DNA of 64,000 nucleotides from Brettanomyces bruxellensis. Taxonomy: Eukaryota > Ascomycota > Pichiomycetes > Pichiales > Pichiaceae. The notes under the pieces are model-generated. The model saw only the letters and a list, made by a program, of their open reading frames with translations. It was not told where the DNA came from and did no database searches. Where the stretch lies: NCBI RefSeq assembly GCF_011074885.1, contig NC_054689.1, positions 62,001 to 126,000 on the forward strand. Direction: 5' to 3'. Shown in pieces: positions 42,260 to 51,834 of the stretch (its first letter is position 1; each line of letters starts with the position of its first letter). The translations under genes were made by a program, and so were the position numbers.

Positions 42260-42364
42260 AACTACATATTTTGTAAATGGTCGGACTGAAGGTAACAAAA
42301 TATTATTTTCAATAACCTGAAGTATAAGGATTCTTTAGATGATTACCAAATCCTGTCAGAGTTA

Positions 42365-42571
42365 TGTCGGAGTTAAGAGAGACCTTATGAGTTACTCCCG
42401 GGCTTTAGCTATCAAACTCCTTCTTTAATAGAACTAATAAGAACCTAGCAGTCGGGGAGATTCAGACAATTGTAAGGTCGGTTACCTAAGTGGGTGGATA
42501 TAAATGTACCAAGTGGTCTGTGTGATAATGTTAATGCCTTTAACATTCTAACAATTGTGTATGTATCACCA
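42365..42571 (+). repeat. Possible diverged solo LTR next to the tRNA gene
   Basis: It starts TGTCGGAG, sharing the first bases with the LTRs below, has CCTTATGAGTTA shortly after (compare CCTATGAGTTA in the 43449 copy) and could end at CA (42571) just before the first 393-bp LTR. No target-site duplication was found. The limits are uncertain. Confidence 0.3.
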
Positions 42572-42581
42572 TAGAAGAAAA

Positions 42582-42974
42582 TGAATTTACTTCCTTTACT
42601 CTGTTACCATCAAAGTGGAGTCGAACTAGTTGTATTGCAAAATAGGCTATCGGGTCTCGTCCCTTCGTAGAAGAAACAAGTTATATAAAAAGAGGTAAAG
42701 TAAAGTAAAAATAAAAAGGAAAATAAAGTGAGGTAATCATACATAATAAAAAAAAAGATTTAATTCTCAGAAACAGAATTATGATCGCGCATAATTATTT
42801 TTCTGCTGATTCCCTAACATACACAGTTAGTGCATTTTATCCAGGATTGTCTCTATTAGATATTATTCTAAATCTTCGTTATTTTAGAATAAGTTCAGAT
42901 CTCAAAACAAATAAATCTAATGACATATAATAATAGATTACCTAATACTAGGTAATATTCTCATATGTCCGACA
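42582..42974 (-). mobile_element. LTR copy 1 (393 bp) of a retrotransposon
   Basis: On the minus strand it runs TGTCGGAC...AAATTCA, the TG...CA ends of retroviral-type LTRs, with a TATATAA element (plus-strand TTATATAAAA at 42681-42690) as promoter. It is nearly identical to copy 2, with about five differences: one A in the AAAGTAAAG stretch, the A9/A10 run, and three transitions. Near the 5' end is an inverted repeat ATTACCTA-atac-TAGGTAAT. It lies about 320 bp upstream of tRNA-Phe, typical for yeast Ty elements. No internal region or coding sequence is attached. Confidence 0.85.
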
Positions 42975-42976
42975 AA

Positions 42977-43369
42977 TGAATTTACTTCCTTTACTCTGTT
43001 ACCATCAAAGTGGAGTCGAACTAGTTGTATTGCAAAATAGGCTATCGGGTCTCGTCCCTTCGTAGAAGAAACAAGTTATATAAAAAGAGGTAAGTAAAGT
43101 AAAAATAAAAAGGAAAATAAAGTGAGGTAATCATACATAATAAAAAAAAAAGATTTAATTCTCAGAAACAGAATTATGATCGCGTATAATTATTTTTCTG
43201 CTGATTCCCTAACATACACAGTTAGTGCATTTTATCCAGGATTGTCTCTATTAGATATTATTCCAAATCTTCGTTATTTTAGAATAAGTTCAGATCTCAA
43301 AACAAATAAATCTAATGACATACAATAATAGATTACCTAATACTAGGTAATATTCTCATATGTCCGACA
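42977..43369 (-). mobile_element. LTR copy 2 (393 bp), tandem to copy 1
   Basis: Same orientation, length and ends as copy 1, separated from it by only two bases (AA). There is no target-site duplication between or around the pair. The arrangement could come from insertion at the tip of an older LTR or from unequal recombination. Confidence 0.85.
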
Positions 43370-43448
43370 GTCTCAAGAGTGAAAGTAATCTTGAGGGAAA
43401 AGGAAATAGTTGTAAAGAAGAGAAAAAGACTGTCTTATATAGACGATC

Positions 43449-43744
43449 TGTCGGAACCTATGAGTTATAATAATGTTTTATATGTTAATAACGCATAAAG
43501 GTTCAACTGGTATTTGATTTATAATATGTGAATCAAATTAATGTTCAGACAGATATAAGAAATAATTCGCGGGGAAAATTTTCCTGTGAAATAAATTTCT
43601 CCCTAATCTACTTTCGGCTGAGAATGACCTATTCCACTTCTGCGGAAAAATATCTCTTATATGTATGTACTACTTTTTCCTTATATACTATGTGTCTCTT
43701 AGAAGGGACGACGACTTTATTGTGTAATTTGCAATACATATTCA
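43449..43744 (+). mobile_element. Diverged LTR in the opposite orientation (limits uncertain)
   Basis: It starts TGTCGGAACCTATGAG, like the 393-bp LTRs (TGTCGGACATATGAG), and further on has a TATATACT...AGAAGGGACGACGA...TTGCAATAC block that aligns with TATATAACTT...CGAAGGGACGAGAC...TTGCAATAC of those LTRs in the same order. A CA end at 43743-43744 is the best guess. It is a related, older insertion pointing the other way. Confidence 0.55.
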
Positions 43745-44421
43745 TATAAGGAAATCCATCTTGAAGTGAACCTTCAGCTGAAACCAAGAGTAACCTTCGG
43801 GTTCTCGCTGGATTACAAACGTGTTCGTAAGGACCCTATTTTGTTATGGGGGTCATTCTATGCAACAGAAGTCTTTTCTATATCCGAACTATATGGCCAA
43901 TCCCATTCATAACCTTGGGCATCTGCGCGCTCGGTAGTGCTACGGCACAGAGATATATGAGCAATTAAGCAGATACAAATGTCACACGGGATTTACATAC
44001 TCTGACAATTTCGGTATTTTATTGTAGTATGTAATAAAGATTATGTATAATGATATACAAAAGGGAATATTTTCACTTTATATAGATGTAGTTCTCGTAT
44101 TAATCAGATGATATAACAATACCATCCTTACTTACTTGAACTCTATTGCTCGAGGGCTTCATTGTTTTGACATTTAAAAAAGAACACGCAAAAAAACTTA
44201 CAGAAGTAGAAAACGCTAAGAATAAGAACAAGAGAGATAAGAATAAGAGAAAAGATAACAAGAAGAAAAAAATAAGAAAAACAAATAAACAAGTCATTTA
44301 AACAAATATAACATTACTTCAAATTATAAGTTGAGCATTATTATTAAAATATAGAAAATTGGTATCAATAATATCAACAGAATCCAAAATTCTGATAAAA
44401 TTTACACATTCAAAATGTTCT
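43745..44421. other. Intergenic, LTR-adjacent, no gene seen
   Basis: A 677-bp stretch between the diverged LTR and the ARR3 stop. The part at 43745-43960 could be element remnant or unique DNA. The A-rich part at 44160-44290 gives a hydrophobic minus-strand frame that is only a reading of poly(A) sequence. Confidence 0.4.
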
Positions 44422-45657
44422 TTAAAGAAGTACTACGGGATCAGCCCATAGCCATTTCTTTTCCAAGTACTGTGAAACTAGCGTTAGAAAAAGAAGTACC
44501 GGAATTTCTATTAAGGGACCATAAGTTGCTGCAACAGCCTGTGAGCTGTCAGACCCATACAAAGCAACTGAAACTGCCAGTGCAAGTTCAAAATTGTTTG
44601 AGGCAGCGGTGAATGCCTGCGTAGTAATATCTTGATACTTTGCAGAGCAGCATCTTTTCCATGATTTCCCATTCAACGAGCTCGAATCTAAAAGCTGCTT
44701 TTCGCACCCACAATGAGGAGCAGCTTCACATGAAATAGCAGTAAATTTGTAATCACTTCCCCTTCCTAGATACCATCTTAACCCAATAAACGTTCCAAAC
44801 CAAGTAACGGTAAAATAGGCAATTAATGGAATAAAACACCTGAAGGAAACGCCAATAGTATTGATAAATGAATCACCCTTTTCAATAAATATTACAATAA
44901 TGGTGTAAAGTAGGCCTATTGTACCACATGGAGAAATGAATGTCATAACCTTTGAATCAAACCTTTCCCTTCCAAAAACAAGCACACCAAATCCTCTAAT
45001 AAAAATTCCCGAAGCAAACGGGATTCCTAAGAAAAAACCAACAGTTTTAGCTACAGTGGAATATAATCCTGATATCCCATCTATGTCAACGGAGTGTTCG
45101 TTGAAAGTGCTTCCCCGGCCCATTATATCACAGAAAAAAATCTTATACGGGGCGTAAATAAGAAGTTGGAGAATGCTATTCATGATGACAATGATTGCAC
45201 AAAGGCTTTCATTCCCTTTGGCAATCCTGTTCCACAGCAAAACCATTGCGATGCATCTGCCAATTCCGATTAAAATTATACCGTTCATATAGGCTTTCAC
45301 GTCGAACAGGGTTACCCAGGCAAGACAAAGCATGCAAAATGGACAAACAATCCAGTTCAAAATAATTGATATACAGAGCTGCTTAAGCAAGTTGTGCCGT
45401 TGATCACCAGAGATGTTGAACAAAACGTCCCATCTAAGGCGACACAATGGTGGAATAATCATGATTACCATACCGATTGCCAATGGAACGGAAACATTTA
45501 AAACTGAAACTCCTTGAAATGCCTGTCTAGAACCTGGACAATATTTTGATATTATCGTGCCAACAACGATGGAACAAATTATGGCCACAGGCAATAAGCG
45601 ATCAGACCACGAGAGAGACCGCCATATATCACGGATACGAGAATTAGTCTCGGACAT
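44422..45657 (-). CDS. ARR3: Arsenite efflux transporter Arr3/Acr3
   Basis: A 411-aa protein, starting at the ATG at 45657 (the longer open frame begins with TTG). It has about ten membrane helices in the pattern of the Acr3 family of the BART/BASS superfamily. Family motifs include PLAIGMVIMIIPPLCRLRW after helix 2, NWIVCPFCMLCLAWVTL with the Cys essential for arsenite transport in Acr3 proteins, RCIAMVLLWN, and FELALAVSVALYGSDSSQA near the C-terminus. Acr3 exports As(OH)3 (and Sb(III) weakly) across the plasma membrane using the proton gradient. The 404-aa yeast Arr3 matches in length. The ARR1 regulator and ARR2 reductase, adjacent in S. cerevisiae, are not seen beside it here. Confidence 0.93.
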   Translation of the reverse strand: MSETNSRIRDIWRSLSWSDRLLPVAIICSIVVGTIISKYCPGSRQAFQGVSVLNVSVPLAIGMVIMIIPPLCRLRWDVLFNISGDQRHNLLKQLCISIILNWIVCPFCMLCLAWVTLFDVKAYMNGIILIGIGRCIAMVLLWNRIAKGNESLCAIIVIMNSILQLLIYAPYKIFFCDIMGRGSTFNEHSVDIDGISGLYSTVAKTVGFFLGIPFASGIFIRGFGVLVFGRERFDSKVMTFISPCGTIGLLYTIIVIFIEKGDSFINTIGVSFRCFIPLIAYFTVTWFGTFIGLRWYLGRGSDYKFTAISCEAAPHCGCEKQLLDSSSLNGKSWKRCCSAKYQDITTQAFTAASNNFELALAVSVALYGSDSSQAVAATYGPLIEIPVLLFLTLVSQYLEKKWLWADPVVLL

Positions 45658-46693
45658 TTTAAATATCAACGATCACAGCTTAGATAATCTTGTTGGGTCT
45701 CAATATATTTAAATATAGTATCTAAATTATGGGAGTAATTTATTTAATTAATTATTAAATGATATCATATGAAAGGATAATATAGCTCAAGGACTAAAAT
45801 AATTATATTATTTTTTGAATATCTGCCAATCTTATCTATCCATGAGAAAAAGGCGTTTGCTTGATTACCAATTCTGAAATTTCTCGGACCCCAGTGGCAG
45901 GTACATAAATTGAATATTGTCCGTGTATTTATTTCTTCACAATCCTCATGCTGTGCACAATATAATAACATTAATCATTAAATATTAAGCTGATATGTGG
46001 ATAAGGAACCGACATTTGTTGGGTGAACATGCATACTTTGACAATCTTGATACTATTAGATTATCATTTCTTGTGGAGTTTCTCTTAAACCATGTCGGTG
46101 ATAATAAATTGATACTTTTAAAATGATATACTTTCAATATCAATCCTCAATTGAAGTTGTGGTCTGATATTTGAATCATATTTCACAAAGATCATCACAC
46201 AACTTTATGATATGGTAGCGTTTGACTTAAAAATTTACCCCATTATATCTCCATTCAAACTCGAGTGTTGCCATTTGATCTCTCTTGATTGGTTTGAAGT
46301 TTCTGTTTTAGTTAAAACAAAATTCGATTACAAGCAAAATACAAAATGTAGATAAACAATTCATCAAGTTCTTTGTGATCCTGCTTGACGCACTAAATAA
46401 AGCAAGCTTATTGAGACAAGTTGCGATAACATCAATGCGTTTTAGTTTCAAACCAAATTTAAATACAGATATGGTTAGACTATTAGTATGCCCTAAAGTA
46501 CTGTATTCCATATTGCGGTTGAAATCACACTAATCAAATAGTAATGTAAAATATTATATGCAAAGCAGCCAAACTTAATCTTGCTTTACCTTGCAACAGG
46601 GAAGAATGTCATCATATTTAGAAAAGAGGCTTCTATTTCCTTGAAAGAAGAATTTAAATCAAAAACCATTGGCTTTTTTAAAAAGTAGGAATC
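45658..46693. other. Intergenic, ARR3 promoter, no gene seen
   Basis: A 1-kb AT-rich gap between ARR3 and the KXD1 stop. A TTAATAATTA-type sequence (minus strand, 45749-45762) about 95 bp before the ARR3 ATG partly resembles the Arr1/Yap8 element. ATG frames at 45765-45971 and 46308-46511 (minus strand, about 67 codons) have no recognised domain. Confidence 0.4.
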
Positions 46694-47272
46694 TTAAATG
46701 TAAAGATCCTCTTCATCGTTTGTTATCCTATTCAAGACCTTATCTTTGCTCTTCGAATACTCGACAGGATAATACTTCTTCATTTTCTCGGTATATTTTT
46801 TGGAAAGAGTAGCACTTTGCTTGAGATTATCAATAATTTCTGGTATATCTCTTTTCAATTGTTCATACTTTTCTAAATGTTGTCCGAGACAATCCCTTAG
46901 TTCCCTAATTGTTTTCAAAAGTTCCTGTTCTACACTGTTCATCTCCCCAGAAATCTGAGATTGTTGTACCAAGGATTTGTCTAGATCTGATGACTCCAGT
47001 GAGTTATATAACGACTTCAGCAAATATTCCACTGAGTTAAACTGCCCTCCTATAAATATAGAATCATGGGAAACCCTGCTATTGTCTGTGTTAATCACCA
47101 TCTCACTCACACGATTGTCTTCTGTAATATTTGAATGTGAAACCTCCTCTTCTAAATCTGATGAGCTGGATAAGGTAGAACTTTCTGTTGAAGACTCAGT
47201 GTCTGGGTTAACTTCAAACTGTAGAGTGTCAATTGATGGATTGTTCTCTCTAGGATAAGAGTTCGGCAGCAT
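46694..47272 (-). CDS. KXD1: Kxd1-like BLOC-1 subunit
   Basis: A 192-aa protein, with the start at the ATG at 47272 (the frame upstream opens with TTG). The N-terminal 80 residues are Ser/Glu-rich and disordered. The C-terminal half is coiled-coil with the KxDL-family layout: FNSVEYLLKSLYNSL, then LDKSLVQQSQISGEMNSVEQ, a helix with LRDCLGQHLEKYEQLK, and finally LSKKYTEKMKKYYPVEYSK, whose KYPxEY end is characteristic. Kxd1 is a subunit of the yeast BLOC-1-like complex on endosomes, which tunes Rab5 (Vps21) inactivation. Yeast Kxd1 is 218 aa. Its divergent partner here encodes AP-3 delta, a functionally linked trafficking coat. Confidence 0.68.
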   Translation of the reverse strand: MLPNSYPRENNPSIDTLQFEVNPDTESSTESSTLSSSSDLEEEVSHSNITEDNRVSEMVINTDNSRVSHDSIFIGGQFNSVEYLLKSLYNSLESSDLDKSLVQQSQISGEMNSVEQELLKTIRELRDCLGQHLEKYEQLKRDIPEIIDNLKQSATLSKKYTEKMKKYYPVEYSKSKDKVLNRITNDEEDLYI

Positions 47273-47678
47273 GATGTAGTAATACAATACCTAACCGGTG
47301 AAGAACTCAAAATAACATATAAAATATGGATTTACGATACTGCAATTTATTTCGAATAAATAGTCTTGAACATAATACCATAGTAACAGCTAGTGCAAAG
47401 ATATTAGATGTTTGATTATAAACATATTACGGTGTTCGGGTTATTCAATTGACGGGTCAAATAATGTATGGATGTTCTAAATACTTCTGTAATTTTATTT
47501 AGCTTTCCCATTTTTTCTCCCCTACTTTCTATAGACATACTACTGATATGCAAGCTGCACTTATTACATACACAGGATATTAAGAAGAGAGAAAGCACGG
47601 TCACTTTTGCTGTAGCTAAAACCAAGTGGAGACAATTGAGAAGCCAGATTTAGAAAGAAGCAAAGAGGGAATAAGAAT
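47273..47678. other. Divergent promoter, KXD1 / APL5
   Basis: A 406-bp shared upstream region of two endosomal-trafficking genes. AT-rich; no TATA consensus or known factor site was recognised. Confidence 0.45.
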
Positions 47679-50654
47679 ATGCCTTCTTCACAGATGATGG
47701 TTCGGCTACAACCATTTGGTATAAGCTTTGATCAGAGCTTAGAGAGTCTCATTAAAGGAATTCGAGAAAGAAGTAAAGATTCAGAGAAATTGGCAGCATT
47801 TTTGGATGACTCAATCAAAGAATGCAAAGATGATTTGAAGGATGCAGATCTTGAGAAGAAATCAATGGTGATATTGAAGCTAGCGTATTTGGAAATGTAC
47901 GGCTATGACATGAGCTGGTGCTCTTTCAACATTCTTGAAGTTTTATCTTCTCCAAAATTTCAGCACAAGAGAATCGGTTATTTAGCGGCTGTTCAGATTT
48001 TGCAAAGGCAAAACAATGATGATGCTTTAATGCTTATGACCAATCAATTAAAAAAGGATCTAAACTCATCAAATTCAATCGAATGCAGTCTTGCCATTAG
48101 TGGGATAGCATCTGTGGTTAGCACGGAATTAGCTCATGATATTGGTGGAGATCTAGTTCGATTATTAAACCATTCTAAACCTTTTATTCGGAAACGGGCG
48201 GTGCTAGCATTATACAAGATATTTCTTAAATATCCAGATTCATTGCCAATGCTGTTTGATCAAGTAGTTGACAAATTGGACGACCCCGATACTTCCGTGG
48301 TTTCGGCCACCGTTAATGTGATTTGCGAATTGGCACACGCTAATCCTAAAAATTATGTCAGCCTCACACCACGGCTGTTTGGACTTATGAAAGATACGAA
48401 CAACAATTGGATGGTAATCAGGTTGTTAAAACTATTTTCATCTCTATCATTGGTTGAACCAAGGCTGAAGAAAAAACTTCTTCCGGAAATTGTTCATCTC
48501 ATGTGCACAACAGATGCACTTTCCCTTGTCTATGAATGTATTAATGCAATTTTAAATGGCAACATGCTTGATGAGGATGACGTTAAAGTGACTGAACTCA
48601 TTGTTAACAAACTTTTAGGCTTTTTCAAAAGTGATGACCAGAACCTAAAATACGTGTGCCTTTTGGCTTTCATAAAAACATGCAGAATCCACAAAGAGTT
48701 GATAAGGAAACATTCGAAAATCCTCCTCTCATGCCTTTATGACAATGATCTTACAATAAGAGAAACTTCTTTAGAGATCGTAAACTATTTAGTTTCGGAA
48801 GACAACATTGTCACAGTTATCGCAAGACTTCTAGTTCAGTTAATACCATACGATGAACAACAAGCCAGACTCGACGATATGAATGATTTACTTGTCGACG
48901 ATTATCATGAAGAAGGTGAAAAAGAAACGGACAAACTTGATGAGGTAGAGGAGGTGAATTATCCATACAAAACGCAGAAGGCGGTGGACATTTCTCCAAA
49001 ATACAAGCTTCGGGTCGTCGAAAAGATAATTGAGATCTGTTCTATGAAGAGCTATCAAAACATTCCAAATTTCGACTGGTACTTGGGAGTATTGAAGGAT
49101 GTGATCAGATTAAATACTGATTCTAAAATCCCAGTTATAGATGCTATGATTTCTGAACAACTGATAGACATGAGTATACGTGTTCCTAGCATAAGAGCGG
49201 CATTGGTTGAAACATGCATTAACTTGTGCTTCGGGGCTGAGATGAGTGAAGATGATATAATAAAGTTTAACAAAGGCTTGAAGGGATGCATCTGGATTAT
49301 TGGGGAGTACTACACAGACTATTTACAAGGAAGTATTGACGAGGGTCAGGATTCAGATGACGATGATTCAACAAAGGAACAAAATGATACACAATTAAAA
49401 GCAACAATTCCACAGATAGTTGACCGCTTAGCTTCGCAGAAATTTATTACAAAACTAGACAACTTTGATGAGGGGAATCTTACAATATTGGCATACATCG
49501 AATCAGCTTGCAAACTTTTTGGTAAGTATTGTACCTTGTTGGGAAAGTTTTGGTCACGAGAGGATTTTGATACAGTTTTAAAGTTGTGCAATGCATTGAT
49601 AAAGTGGCTAGCACAATTTTGCTTGAGCACAAATTTTGAGGTTCAAGAGAGGGCGGTTTCATTCACTGAAATTATGAAATTACTACAAGATGCAATAGTA
49701 CAAGCCATGAAGGAATTAAAGGAGTCGCAGACTGCCGAGGCTCCAAATATAATTGTGAGTGGATATACTCAGATGTTCGAAATTTCAGCGATTAAACCAA
49801 TATCAAATGCTTTACAGCAAAGGATAGAACAACCATTGGACCTGGATCTCACAACTTCGATCGATGAAAATGCCATGTCAACATTCATTTCTGAACTTCA
49901 TAATATACAAGAGGATGACGTGAAGATCACAAGAGAAAATGATTCTTTTGACGCCGAAATGTATGAAGGGCAGCCAGATTTGCATCAGGAAAATTCCAGT
50001 GAATCAGATTATAATGATGATACTCACATACAAGAGAACAGCAAACAAGAAATTGATCGTAGAAAGAAGGAGCGCGAGGAAATGATGAAGGAAGATCCTT
50101 ATTATATTACATCCGGTAAAGGAAAGAAAGACATTACAAATGGTAATAACAATACAATGGATACCCAAGATAGTATACATACAGAGCAAAGTATCAGAAA
50201 ACACAAGACAAGAAAGCCAAGAAAGGTGAAGAAAAAGAAGGTGCTGATTTTGGATGAGGAAGGAGGAAATGATGAAACGGCACTTTCAGTTCCTTCGACG
50301 GAGAGAAAGAGCTCCGTGAAAAAGAAACAAAATAGATTCTTAGTGGATTCATCCGGTCTCAGAAACATTGATCTCCAATCATCTGATAAGATATCTGGTG
50401 ACGGTACTGGTAATAACACAGGTGAATACAAAGTGGACGATGCCGAACTAGCGGAAGTTGCGGAACTTAGAAAGAAGTTAGCAGAGACTTCATTGGATCA
50501 AGCAAACAAGGACAATAATATGCTATTAAGCATAAATACTGCAGCCGATACGGTGCAGGTGACCCGAAAGAAGCCAAAGAAGAAGAAGAAGAAGAAGAAA
50601 GAGAGCAACAGTCACAAAAGGAAGAGCCATAAGAATGTGGCCTCAATTGTATAG
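47679..50654 (+). CDS. APL5: AP-3 complex delta subunit Apl5
   Basis: A 991-aa adaptin. The N-terminal trunk (about 1-600) is a HEAT-type solenoid with the delta-adaptin signature ESLIKGIRERSKD followed by LEMYGYDMSWCSFNILEVLS and KRIGYLAAVQ, and later KPFIRKRAVLALYKIF. An acidic insert is present near 420 and another at about 555. The C-terminal third is a charged, probably flexible hinge rich in Lys, Asp and Ser, ending in a long Lys run (KKPKKKKKKKK). Apl5 is the large subunit of the AP-3 coat, which carries cargo such as alkaline phosphatase from late Golgi to the vacuole; its C-terminus binds Vps41 of HOPS. S. cerevisiae Apl5 is 932 aa. Confidence 0.92.
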   Translation: MPSSQMMVRLQPFGISFDQSLESLIKGIRERSKDSEKLAAFLDDSIKECKDDLKDADLEKKSMVILKLAYLEMYGYDMSWCSFNILEVLSSPKFQHKRIGYLAAVQILQRQNNDDALMLMTNQLKKDLNSSNSIECSLAISGIASVVSTELAHDIGGDLVRLLNHSKPFIRKRAVLALYKIFLKYPDSLPMLFDQVVDKLDDPDTSVVSATVNVICELAHANPKNYVSLTPRLFGLMKDTNNNWMVIRLLKLFSSLSLVEPRLKKKLLPEIVHLMCTTDALSLVYECINAILNGNMLDEDDVKVTELIVNKLLGFFKSDDQNLKYVCLLAFIKTCRIHKELIRKHSKILLSCLYDNDLTIRETSLEIVNYLVSEDNIVTVIARLLVQLIPYDEQQARLDDMNDLLVDDYHEEGEKETDKLDEVEEVNYPYKTQKAVDISPKYKLRVVEKIIEICSMKSYQNIPNFDWYLGVLKDVIRLNTDSKIPVIDAMISEQLIDMSIRVPSIRAALVETCINLCFGAEMSEDDIIKFNKGLKGCIWIIGEYYTDYLQGSIDEGQDSDDDDSTKEQNDTQLKATIPQIVDRLASQKFITKLDNFDEGNLTILAYIESACKLFGKYCTLLGKFWSREDFDTVLKLCNALIKWLAQFCLSTNFEVQERAVSFTEIMKLLQDAIVQAMKELKESQTAEAPNIIVSGYTQMFEISAIKPISNALQQRIEQPLDLDLTTSIDENAMSTFISELHNIQEDDVKITRENDSFDAEMYEGQPDLHQENSSESDYNDDTHIQENSKQEIDRRKKEREEMMKEDPYYITSGKGKKDITNGNNNTMDTQDSIHTEQSIRKHKTRKPRKVKKKKVLILDEEGGNDETALSVPSTERKSSVKKKQNRFLVDSSGLRNIDLQSSDKISGDGTGNNTGEYKVDDAELAEVAELRKKLAETSLDQANKDNNMLLSINTAADTVQVTRKKPKKKKKKKKESNSHKRKSHKNVASIV

Positions 50655-50755
50655 ATTTGGAATTATTTTAGCAAATTTACGATTGATAAACTCCGTATCG
50701 TACATTTATATGTATACACCAAATAATCAAAACACTGAAAGCTGTTTAGCTTTCT

Positions 50756-51454
50756 TTAGCTTTCTTCCTCCTTGTCATAGTCTGTACATAACGTGGCCAG
50801 TTTTGCCTTATTTCCTCCAGTAAACTTCAATGTGACCTGTTTCACATGAACAGTAGAGCCCAATGCCAATAGATCCGCCTCTCCAGGATCAACAAATCTG
50901 TTATGATCGTGCACGTAATATCTATTTCGTTTAACATCACTAAAAAGCTCTTCGAAATCGGAGTCATTGAACATATCCGGCAGTTCTGAATTCTCCAAAT
51001 TGTATAATTCATAGTTCAGATTCTCAGAGAATTTGATTTTGTTGAGGAAGTCCATCAATTTTGATGGATCTCGTGTTCCATCATTAGAAATGCTATCTAT
51101 TATTGGCCTTAAAATTGGTGCTACTGCTTCCTCAGAGGAACTAACTCTTTCTAATATTTGTGTTTCTTTATAATATGGACATGGATATATCGGGTTGAGA
51201 TCCTCATTTTCATCTAAATACTTTAACAAGTCGACAATCATGTTGTTTCTCATGTTCAACACCTTTATTAACATATCCGAGTGATGCATCTCTTTCTCCA
51301 TTTTCTTAGCAGCTCCTGCGGCCTTTCTCAACTTCATCATAAGGTAGCAGTATAATATTTTATATTCCTTTGTCGTTCTTTTGTGGGGAATCTGTGATTC
51401 TGAAGACTCATCTGATGACTTACCGTCATGATTATAAAGCTCTGAAACATCCAT
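50756..51454 (-). CDS. Uncharacterised 232-aa protein (coiled-coil plus acidic region)
   Basis: I do not recognise this gene with confidence. From the ATG at 51454 it has a short Ser/Asp tail, a Lys/Met-rich helical segment (about 25-80; YCYLMMKLRKAAGAAKKMEKE, then LIKVLNMRNNMIVDLLKYLD), an acidic central part (PDMFNDSDFEELFSD near 160) and a C-terminal region with FVDPGEADLLALGSTV then VTLKFTGGNKAKLATL. The helical segment weakly recalls Ies3/Iec3-type INO80 subunits, in which a coiled coil ends in LLDLLLxL, but this is only an impression. The frame is clean and flanked by short gaps (102 bp to the APL5 stop, convergent), as for a real gene. Confidence 0.65.
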   Translation of the reverse strand: MDVSELYNHDGKSSDESSESQIPHKRTTKEYKILYCYLMMKLRKAAGAAKKMEKEMHHSDMLIKVLNMRNNMIVDLLKYLDENEDLNPIYPCPYYKETQILERVSSSEEAVAPILRPIIDSISNDGTRDPSKLMDFLNKIKFSENLNYELYNLENSELPDMFNDSDFEELFSDVKRNRYYVHDHNRFVDPGEADLLALGSTVHVKQVTLKFTGGNKAKLATLCTDYDKEEES

Positions 51455-51834
51455 ATTTAAAATTTATATTGAGAGTTTATATTTATGATGCAAACAACAA
51501 CTCAATGGATAGATAGATCCAAAAGCAAATAAATACTATTGATATGGGACAGTGTCAATAACAGTCTTTAGATGGGTCTTATTCACCAAGTAAGAACACT
51601 TTTGTATGGCCCCTCCCCAAAAACGAAGCACTGCTACATACGTTTTTTTTTCCTTGAAAGAGGAAAATATCATATTTTTTTCTTCTATTATCTTTTGATC
51701 CTTTTTCTATTTTTCACGGATAAAAAAAAATTTCAGACCAAAAAGACCCAAATCCAAAGATTTGAACCCACACTATTTCTGCTCAGTGTTTATTAAATAA
51801 ATAGCAAAAGTGGGTAATCGAACTTCCATTAACA
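51455..51834. other. Divergent promoter, 232-aa gene / ENP2
   Basis: A 380-bp gap with T9 near 51642 and A10 near 51722. The motif GATTTGAACCC at 51760-51770 resembles a tRNA B box read on the minus strand, but no cloverleaf can be built around it. Confidence 0.45.

Noticed and set aside
42605..42635. A GTTCGACTCC-like B box inside the LTRs (minus strand)
   Set aside because: It is a fixed part of the LTR sequence in both copies and has no cloverleaf around it, so it is not a tRNA gene.
43760..43960. Possible Ty internal region or primer-binding site after the plus-strand LTR
   Set aside because: No match to a tRNA 3' end just after the proposed LTR end and no gag or pol-like frame; left as unassigned DNA.
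45765..45971. Minus-strand ATG frame of 68 codons with several Cys (CAQHEDCEE...)
   Set aside because: Too short and without any family that I recognise; it lies in AT-rich intergenic DNA next to ARR3. It could be a gene relic but there is no support.
51755..51800. GATTTGAACCC resembling a tRNA B box on the minus strand upstream of ENP2
   Set aside because: No A box, no acceptor pairing and no anticodon stem can be built around it.
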